This document shows, in pieces, positions 57,849 to 64,000 of a stretch of DNA of 64,000 nt (positions are counted from its first letter, which is position 1; each line of letters begins with the position of its first letter). The notes below the pieces were generated by a model that was given only the letters and a program-made list of their open reading frames with translations, made no database searches and was not told the DNA's origin. This stretch comes from Budorcas taxicolor (lineage: Eukaryota; Chordata; Mammalia; Artiodactyla; Bovidae): assembly GCF_023091745.1 (NCBI RefSeq), contig NC_068926.1:48136001-48200000 (forward strand), given 5' to 3'. The translations under genes were made by a program, and so were the position numbers.

Positions 57849-58017
57849 AGACTTCCCTGTGGTCCAGGGGTTAAGACTTCACCTTTCAATGTAGGGTATA
57901 CAGGTTCGACCCCTGGTCAGGGAGTTGGGATGCCATATGCCTGGTGGCCAGAGGGGTAAAAAAGGAAGCAATGTTGCAACAAATTCAGTAAAGATTTTTT
58001 AAATGGTCCACATCAAA
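57849..58017 (+). mobile_element. CHR-1 SINE
   Basis: gacttccctgtggtccaggg, caggttcgacccctggtcag, A-rich end. Confidence 0.82.
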
Positions 58018-58044
58018 AAATCTTGGGGAAGAAAAGCCATGTAG

Positions 58045-58165
58045 AGGAACTTCTCTGGTGGTTCAGTGGTTAAGATCCTGCACTTCCACTGCAAGGGCCG
58101 TGGGTTCAGGCCCTGATTGGGGGACTGAGATCCCACAAGTCAAAAATAAGTAAAAGTTTTCTGAA
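58045..58165 (+). mobile_element. CHR-1 SINE
   Basis: aacttctctggtggttcagt, gggactgagatcccacaag. It is the second SINE inside the same LTR. Confidence 0.85.
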
Positions 58166-58779
58166 AACCACACACGTGTATTCTCCCACCGTTCTGAGAG
58201 AAGAAGACCTTCATCAGCTTCACAAGGTGTCAGCAGGGCTGCACTCCCCCCGAGCCCCGAGACTCTAAAGGAGAGAACACTTCCCTGACCCCCCCAAGTT
58301 CCTACAGATGGTTTCTTTGGGCTCCTTGACCCTTTCCTCCATCCACAAAGCTGGTCACGTAGCATCTTGCTTTGGTGACACACAGCCTTCCTCCGCCCGA
58401 GGTTCTCAAGTCTCCCTCTGCTTCTTTCCTGTAAGGACACTCGGATTACATTTAGGGACCACCTGGACAATCTCGGACTACCTGCTCATCTCAAGACCCT
58501 TAACTTCATCAAACCTGCCAAGTCATTTTTGCCAGATGAACTAATGTACCAGTTTCGGAAGTTAGGATTTGGTACCTTTGAGGGCCATCATTCATCCTAC
58601 TGCACGACTCCAAAGCTTTGCCCCAAGTCTTGTTTAGGACGAGCATGGGCTCCCCTCCAGAGCTGGGACACAAAGATGAGGGGACAAGGTGCTTTGAACT
58701 TGGCTCTTCTCTCAAACGTTGGCAGAGAGGAGCCGTCCCATACACGAGCACAAGGGGAGAATGTGGGTTCCAAAACCAG

Positions 58780-58930
58780 ACCCCAGGGCTGACTCCTGCC
58801 CAGCAGGGGACTATGGTCAGACTCCTCTACTCTCAGTTTCCTCATCTGGAATATGGGCCTAACACCCATCTCGGGGTTGTTCTGAGGATGGAATGAGCTA
58901 ACATGTGCCTGGATGTGTTAACACGCACTC
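58780..58930 (+). mobile_element. MIR SINE
   Basis: ctcagtttcctcatctggaa, ggggttgttctgaggatgga and gctaacatgtgcctgg follow MIR order. 58931-59204 shows nothing recognised. Confidence 0.82.
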
Positions 58931-59204
58931 TGCTCCACCTTCAGACAAACCAGGAAGTCATCACTGGGCAAAGAGATGCGATGGGATAGGATGGGATGTA
59001 ACACACAAGTAACTCTGCAGGTACGGCTCCATCAGCTAAGGGCGGTCTCCCAGAGGAGGGGCAGCATTAATTATCAGCAGAACACCTGCAGCTGGTGGGG
59101 ATGAGTGACCTCAACTAGTCAAAGAGCTCAAAGGAGAGGTGGGTGGGGCCCATGGTATCTGTCATATAGCCTCTGCTGTATCAGTAAGCAAAAACCAGTA
59201 TCCA

Positions 59205-59326
59205 GGGAATTCCATGGCAGCCCAGTGGTTGGGACTCTGCACTTTCACTGCCAAGGGCGTGATTCGATCCCTGATCCGGAATTAAGATCCCACAAGCCAT
59301 GTGGTGTGGCCAAAAAAAAAAAAAAG
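59205..59326 (+). mobile_element. CHR-1 SINE
   Basis: gaattccatggcagcccagt through catgtggtgtggcc and an A-run. cagtatcca (59196-59204) and cagtgtcca (59327-59335) are likely target copies. Confidence 0.88.
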
Positions 59327-59410
59327 CAGTGTCCACTTACTTCTCATGATCGGGACCCCGAAAGAGCTACGGCGCTTCAGGTTTCTCCTCTGCTTTCTCT
59401 TGCTGTTCCT

Positions 59411-59769
59411 GTGTTGCTGTTGTTCAGTCACTAAGTCGTGTCTGATTCTTTGTGACTCCACTGACTGCAGCACGCTAGGCTTCCCTGTCCTTTACTATCT
59501 CCCTGAGTTTGCTCAAACTCATGTCCATTAAGTGAATGATGCCATCCAACCATCTCATCGTCTGCTGCTCGCTTCTCTTGCCCTCAATCTTTCTGAACAT
59601 CAGAGTCTTTTCCAGTTAGTCAGCTCTTCACATCAGGTGGCCAAAGTATTGGAGCTTCAGCTTCAGCATCAGTCCTTCCAATGAATATTCAGGGTTGATT
59701 TCCCTGAGGACTGACTGGTTTGATCTCCTTGCCATCCAAGGGACTCTCAAGAGCCTTCTCCACTACCAC
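59411..59769 (-). mobile_element. BovB 3' end just upstream of an exon
   Basis: Reversed BovB from ttgctgttgttcagtcacta to aagagccttctccactacc. It ends about 57 bp before the exon at 59827, leaving only that much non-repeat sequence for the branch point and pyrimidine tract. Confidence 0.92.
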
Positions 59770-59826
59770 TTTGGGGTGTGATGAAAACTCACTCATGGGC
59801 CCCCACCACTCTCTCTCTTCTTCCAG

Positions 59827-60032
59827 GTTTCTGACAGATGTGACTACATCTTTGTCAATGGGAAGGAAATGAAGGGCAAGGTGGGCGTGGTGGTGAACTT
59901 CACCTTCCAGCACCTGAGCACTCCTTTGGACATGACGGTATGGGTGCCCCGGCTGCCCCTGCAGATCGAGATCTCGGACACTGAGCTCAACCAGATCAAG
60001 GGCTGGAGAGTCCCCATTGTCTCCAACAAGAG
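59827..60032 (+). CDS. TMEM132D: TMEM132D internal exon, extracellular region
   Basis: This exon encodes 68 codons plus two bases of an arginine codon. The peptide starts VSDRCDYIFVNGKEMKGKVG, includes the N-glycosylation sequon NFT and WVPRLPLQIEISD, and ends GWRVPIVSNK. I recognise it as the mid-extracellular part of a TMEM132 protein, closest to my recollection of TMEM132D; paralogues B and C are the alternatives. TMEM132 proteins are single-pass type I neural membrane proteins with Ig-like and cohesin-like ectodomains, proposed to act in adhesion. The pyrimidine-rich acceptor ends TTCTTCCAG at 59826 and the donor is AG/GTGGGT at 60033. The frame continues into the exon at 62776, and the intronic extension stops within five codons. 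A BovB fragment ends about 57 bp upstream. Confidence 0.88.
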
Positions 60033-61137
60033 GTGGGTATGTTGATCAGGCTCCAGAGCAGATACCCAGGTCAAGTACACTTAGGCTAAAGGTGGAAATT
60101 TACAGGATAGCTAACTTCAGGCATGTCTCATTCCAGGGGTTCAGGGGTAGCCTAAGGGTGTGTGTGTCTATCCCCTTCTCAGCTACAGTTTGCTTTATAT
60201 CAGCTTCATTCCCATCAAGTTTTGCTCCTGAGGTCCCAGACTTCTAGTCCACCTTCTTTGCAACTCTGCAAAAAGTACATCCTCTCTTCCCCAATACTTC
60301 CTACTTTCTTACTTGGGTTGTGTGTCCATGCCTGATCTAATCATTGTAGACGTGGAGGAAGAGAAGGGGGGCAGATAGAATATACTGTTTGGCCAGCTAG
60401 ACTCCAGCCACGTTCCTCTGGCTGGAGCCAGAGGAGCTAAAGAAAGAAGGTCAACCCTGCCTAAACCAAGGGATCAATATCAGGAGAAGGGAAAATTGAT
60501 CTGGGAGGACCCAAGCCATAGAGGTTCACTGGAGACCTGTCTGAACAGATGCTGCCTGACCTGGGCAGTCTCTTTCTGCCCCAGCCCAGAAACTCTGAGA
60601 TTACTTTCCCTTGGGGAGATGAAGTCCAAAGCTTGTCGCCTGTGTGCCTGGTACATCACTCTGATGGTGTTTGATGGAATGGCAAGTCTGCACTATCCAC
60701 ATGAGGCAAATAAGCAGGCATCAGATAAAGAGAATTTTGTTCAGAGTACTTGGTCATCTCAGAGAGAACCATGCTCAAAGAATCATATACAAGTGATTTG
60801 TAGAAAGGCAAAAGTAAGCATGTGCAGAATTAGACAAGGAAATATTCCTGGAGTCTGGGTACTCCACAGAGAGGAGAGAATTTGTACTTCTGTGATGGAT
60901 AGTTTTCACATTCTTACCCTTGAAAGTCCACCCCTTTGAGTTCTTGTGGCCCCTGGGAGAGGGTGTGACTTCAGGAATGGAGGTTTGGGTTCCATGTGCA
61001 ATTGGAAGATGGTTTCAGCCATGATCTTTTTCTTAACCACAGGGGTTTCTAATGTTGAGTTGGGAGAATGGAATTCAGCATGGTTACTGATGCTCCTGAG
61101 GGCAGGCAGTTGTAGGGAGAGACTCACCAAGGAATTG

Positions 61138-61258
61138 GGGACTTCCCTCATGATCCAGTGATTAAGATGCCATGTTTCCAATGCAGGGGATGCAGGTTCA
61201 ATCCCTGGTTGGGGAACTAAGATCCCACATGCCATTTGGCTGGAAAAAAAAGAAAAAG
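61138..61258 (+). mobile_element. CHR-1 SINE
   Basis: ggacttccctcatgatccag, caatccctggttggggaact and an A-rich tail. aaggaattg (61129-61137) and aaagaactg (61259-61267) are possible target copies. Confidence 0.85.
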
Positions 61259-61554
61259 AAAGAACTGACCAAGTCTCATTATGGACAGTCCAGATGCTGT
61301 CACAACTTTTCAGCTCAGATATAGCTACAGAACTATTTCAAGGAATCAACAGCTGGCTTGATGGCGATCATGATGGTGCTGGGAAGGGCTGAGAGTGCAT
61401 AAAGGCATCAGATGTTGAGGGAACAACTAACATCTGCTTCCTGGCTGCCATCCTTGTTTTTTCAACATTTATTGTCACCAAATACCTTGAGTGAAATGCT
61501 CACTTTCCTTGTGTACTGGTTTATAGGGCTACACTGGTCATCCAGAGCCTTATT

Positions 61555-62095
61555 TTATTGACTACCATGACATGATATAATGGCTTATCCCAAAACCAAG
61601 TGGCTTAAAGGAAAAGCCTGTCATCTCACAGTTCTTCTGCATCAGGAACCCAGGCAAGGCTTGGGTCTCTCTCAGGGTGCCATCCAGTTGTCAGCCAGTG
61701 CTGTGGTCTCATCATGAGGCTCGGTGGGGATGGACCTGCAACTGAGCTCATGTGGTTGCTGGCCAGTCTTAGCTCCTCCCAGGCTATTGAGCTGAGGGCC
61801 ACAGTTCCTCACTGGCTGTTGGCCAGAGGCTGCTCAGTTTCGAGCTGTGGGATGTCCTCACAGAGCGGCCCCCAGCATGGCAGCTGGCTTCATCAGGGCA
61901 AGCAAGAGAGAAGAACCAAGGAAAGAGAGCCAAACAAGAAAGTATCTTAAAATCTGATTTTGAAAGTGACATCCTGTAACTTCTGCTCTTATCTTACTTT
62001 GGGAGAAATTTATTAGGTCCAGCCCACACTCAAAGAGAAGGGAATTTCACAAAATGAATGCTAGGAGGTGAAGGGGGGTTTAGGGACAACTTAGA
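61555..62095 (-). mobile_element. MLT1/MaLR-like LTR-type element
   Basis: catctcacagttcttctgca, tcctcactggctgttggcca, agcatggcagctggcttcat and aggtccagcccacactcaaa follow the element order. The 78-codon frame inside is not a gene. Confidence 0.6.
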
Positions 62096-62144
62096 CCTCT
62101 GCTGGCCACACCAGTCCATTCTGACTGGTCAGTACTGGGGCCAT

Positions 62145-62354
62145 GTTGTTGTTTAGTTGCTAAGTCGCGTCCAACTCTTAGTGACCCACGGACTGTAGCC
62201 ATGTGAGGCTCCTCTGTCCATGGGATTTCCCAGGCAAGAAGACTGGAGTGTGTTGCCATTTCCTTCTCCAGGGGATCTTCCCCACCCAGGGATCCAATCT
62301 GTGTCTCGTGCATGGGCAAGTGGGTTCTTTACAGCCGAGCCACTAGGGAGGCCT
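62145..62354 (-). mobile_element. Bov-tA SINE, first of a tandem pair
   Basis: gttgtttagttgctaagtcg through cgagccactagggaggcc, reversed. gtactggggccat (62132-62144) and gtactcaggccat (62355-62367) flank it. Confidence 0.92.
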
Positions 62355-62367
62355 GTACTCAGGCCAT

Positions 62368-62579
62368 AAGTGTGGGTGGGTGCGCCGTCGCATCTCTTTG
62401 TGACCCCGTGGACTGTAGCCCATGAGCCTCCTCTGTCCATGGGATTCTCCAGGCAAGAATACTGGAACAGGTTGCCATGCCCTCCCCCAAGGGATCTTAC
62501 TGACCCAGAGATCAAATCCGAGTCTCCTGCATCTCCTGCATTGCAGGTGAATTTTTACTGCTAAGCCACTGGGGAAGCC
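62368..62579 (-). mobile_element. Bov-tA SINE, second of a tandem pair
   Basis: gcatctctttgtgaccccgt through taagccactggggaagccc, reversed. It ends 196 bp before the exon at 62776, with gtcctcaggc at 62580-62589. Confidence 0.92.
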
Positions 62580-62775
62580 CGTCCTCAGGCTGCAGCAGTG
62601 GTCAAATATTCTGAGTATCACCCCTGCATGTCTGTCAAAGCCCACCCCGGGCCATGAACTCCATACCAGCAGGACTTACGCCCACTCACCATTGCAGCCC
62701 CTGCCATGTTTCACACCCAGCCCTGTGTTGACCCAACAAATCAGCATCTGTTAAACTGAACCGCCCCTTTGACAG

Positions 62776-63049
62776 GCCAGCTCAGGACAGTGAGGAGGAG
62801 GATGAAGACGAGAAGAGGAACAGGGGCTGCACGCTCCAATACCAGCATGCCATGGTGCGGGTCTTGACTCAGTTTGTGGCGGAAGCTGCTGAGCCCGGGG
62901 GGCAGCTGGCCCACCTGCTGGGCCCTGATTGGCAGGTGGACATCACGGAGCTGGTAAATGACTTCATGCAGGTGGAGGAGCCCCGGATCGCCAAGCTGCA
63001 AGGGGGACAAGTCCTGATTGGCCAGGAACTGGGGATGACCACCATTCAG
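62776..63049 (+). CDS. TMEM132D: TMEM132D internal exon, next extracellular segment
   Basis: The first base completes the arginine codon split from the exon ending at 60032; 91 codons follow. The peptide begins PAQDSEEEDEDEKRNRGC, a strongly acidic then basic linker, and continues through QYQHAMVRVLTQFVAEAA, DWQVDITELVNDFMQVEEPR and GQELGMTTIQ. This matches the TMEM132 family, best TMEM132D by recollection. The acceptor is TTTGACAG before 62776 and the donor CAG/GTAAGA starts at 63050, so the exon ends in phase 0. The matching phases and 2.74 kb spacing show that both exons belong to one + strand transcript. No stop or frameshift is present, so the gene looks intact here. Signal peptide, transmembrane segment and cytoplasmic tail lie outside the window. 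Confidence 0.9.
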
Positions 63050-63104
63050 GTAAGACAGCTCAGGTGAGAACTCTGTTATTTGTCTCTTAGACTAATATCC
63101 AGTC

Positions 63105-63640
63105 TTTAAATTGAAGTACGGTTGATTTACAATATTGTGTTAGTTTCAGGTGTGCAACAAAGTGATTCAGTTACACGTACATATGTTTCTATTCTTTTTG
63201 AGATTCTTTTCCCTTATAGATTATTCTATGATGTTGAATACAGTTCCCTGCACTGCACAGTTGGTCCCTGCTGTTTATCAATTTCATATATAGTAGTGTG
63301 TAGTAGTAAGTATATATGTATGTGTCATATTTTAGATTCCACATATGAATATCATGTTATTCATCTTCTATATCTGGCTTACTTCACTTAGTTTGATAAT
63401 GTCTAGATTGTCCGTGTTGCTGCAAGTGGCATTATTCCATTATTTTTTATGACTAAGTAGTATTCCGTGGCATACATGTACCACGTCTCCTTTATCCACT
63501 CATTTCTCAGTTGACAGGTTGTTTCCATGCCCTGGCTACTGCAAATAGTGCAGCAAGGAACACAGAGGTATGTTTATTTTTTCAAATTAGAGTTTCCTCT
63601 AGATGTTTGCCCAAGAATGCTATCCCTGGGTCATGTGGTA
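63105..63640 (-). mobile_element. L1 3' end downstream of the second exon
   Basis: gaagtacggttgatttacaa, gaatacagttccctgcactg, gcaagtggcattattcc and atgtttgcccaagaatgc, reversed. It starts about 55 bp after the exon. Confidence 0.9.
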
Positions 63641-63867
63641 ACTCTATTTGACAATGCCCATTTTCAGAATGAGTAAGTTGAAAGGAACTGTCAAGTAAAT
63701 AAAATAAATGGTATAATAATGTGACAAGAGTTTTTAAATTCCTCACATATTCCTTTCATTTGAGCTACACTGGCCTGACTTCTTGGGTTGAATCATGTCT
63801 GAAACTTCAAGACATTACTTGTCTGTAAGACACAGTGGACATTACCATCTTGGGACAAAAGCTCTAG

Positions 63868-64000
63868 AAATAGAGCCACTATATATATCATCTAGCAATT
63901 GTACTTCTGGGCGTATATCTGGAAAAGACAAAAACTCTAATTTGAAAAGATACGTGCACCCCAGTGTTCATAGCAGCACTATTTATAATAGCCAAGATAT
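63868..64000 (+). mobile_element. L1 fragment running off the window
   Basis: atctagcaattgtacttctg and tcatagcagcactatttata are forward L1 text, continuing past 64000. The 63641-63867 gap holds nothing recognised. Confidence 0.88.

Larger units (their letters stand above)
57795..58605 (-). mobile_element. MLT1-like LTR interrupted by two CHR-1 SINEs
   Basis: 57795-57845 (gggacaaatgaccacaaatc) and 58166-58605 (aggtgtcagcagggctgcac, atctcaagacccttaacttc, gggccatcattcatcctac) form one reversed LTR. Confidence 0.68.
1..59826 (+). other. TMEM132D: Intron of TMEM132D upstream of the first visible exon
   Basis: No other coding exon with splice sites and family similarity was recognised before 59827. 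The whole stretch is most simply one intron running in from outside the window. TMEM132D is known in mammals as a gene with very large introns, which fits. It is inference that no small unrecognised or alternative exon lies here. Confidence 0.75.
60033..62775 (+). other. TMEM132D: TMEM132D intron between the two exons
   Basis: This GT-AG intron of 2,743 bp interrupts an arginine codon after its second base. It contains a CHR-1 SINE, an MLT1-like LTR and two Bov-tA SINEs. From 60042 to 61137 I see no recognisable repeat or gene. Confidence 0.85.

Noticed and set aside
1..59826. Search for a tRNA gene, CRISPR array or operon-like gene cluster
   Set aside because: tRNA-like text belongs to SINE heads, repeats are dispersed retroelements rather than spaced arrays, and no adjacent protein genes exist.

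Overview
The window is ruminant, almost certainly bovid, nuclear DNA. It is packed with repeats restricted to that group: BovB/ART2 (RTE) LINE 3' ends, Bov-A2, Bov-A and Bov-tA SINEs, artiodactyl L1 3' ends and the cetartiodactyl CHR SINEs. Older mammalian repeats (MIR, L2, MER5/MER20-like DNA elements, MLT1-like MaLR LTRs) lie beneath them. Species within the bovids cannot be fixed by eye.

Only one host gene is supported. Two exons on the + strand, 59827-60032 and 62776-63049, have matching splice phases (68 codons plus 2 nt, then 1 nt plus 91 codons). Joined, they encode an uninterrupted piece of the extracellular part of TMEM132D, a single-pass neural membrane protein of the TMEM132 family. 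Everything from 1 to 59826 is therefore best read as the intron 5' of the first visible exon (at least 59.8 kb, its start outside the window). 60033-62775 is a 2.74 kb intron and 63050-64000 begins the next one.

Layout. 1-12 kb: old L2-like and unidentified sequence, CHR and Bov-A2 SINEs, an unusual long hairpin at 7378-7497, an L1 carrying both a Bov-A and a BovB insertion (8.9-10.6 kb), and a young BovB 3' end with a long open frame (11.05-11.78 kb). 12-25 kb: Bov-tA and BovB fragments, long stretches with no identifiable repeat, and a 5'-inverted L1 with two later insertions. 25-34 kb: L2 and L1 layers. 34-44 kb: a purine-only tract, two MLT1-like LTRs, a BovB fragment between two perfect 63-bp direct repeats, and nested L1/SINE blocks. 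44-54 kb: a tail-to-tail L1 pair, a retroviral-type LTR with a 13-bp tandem repeat, and a three-layer nest (MLT1-like, CHR-1, BovB). 54-64 kb: more repeats, then the exons.

No other ORF is convincing as a gene. The long ones are retroelement pieces or chance frames running through SINEs. I see no rRNA, tRNA gene, CRISPR or bacterial-type feature, and no new multi-gene system. The observations most worth checking are the hairpin, the 63-bp duplication, the LTR, and the retroelement insertions lying very close to the exons.
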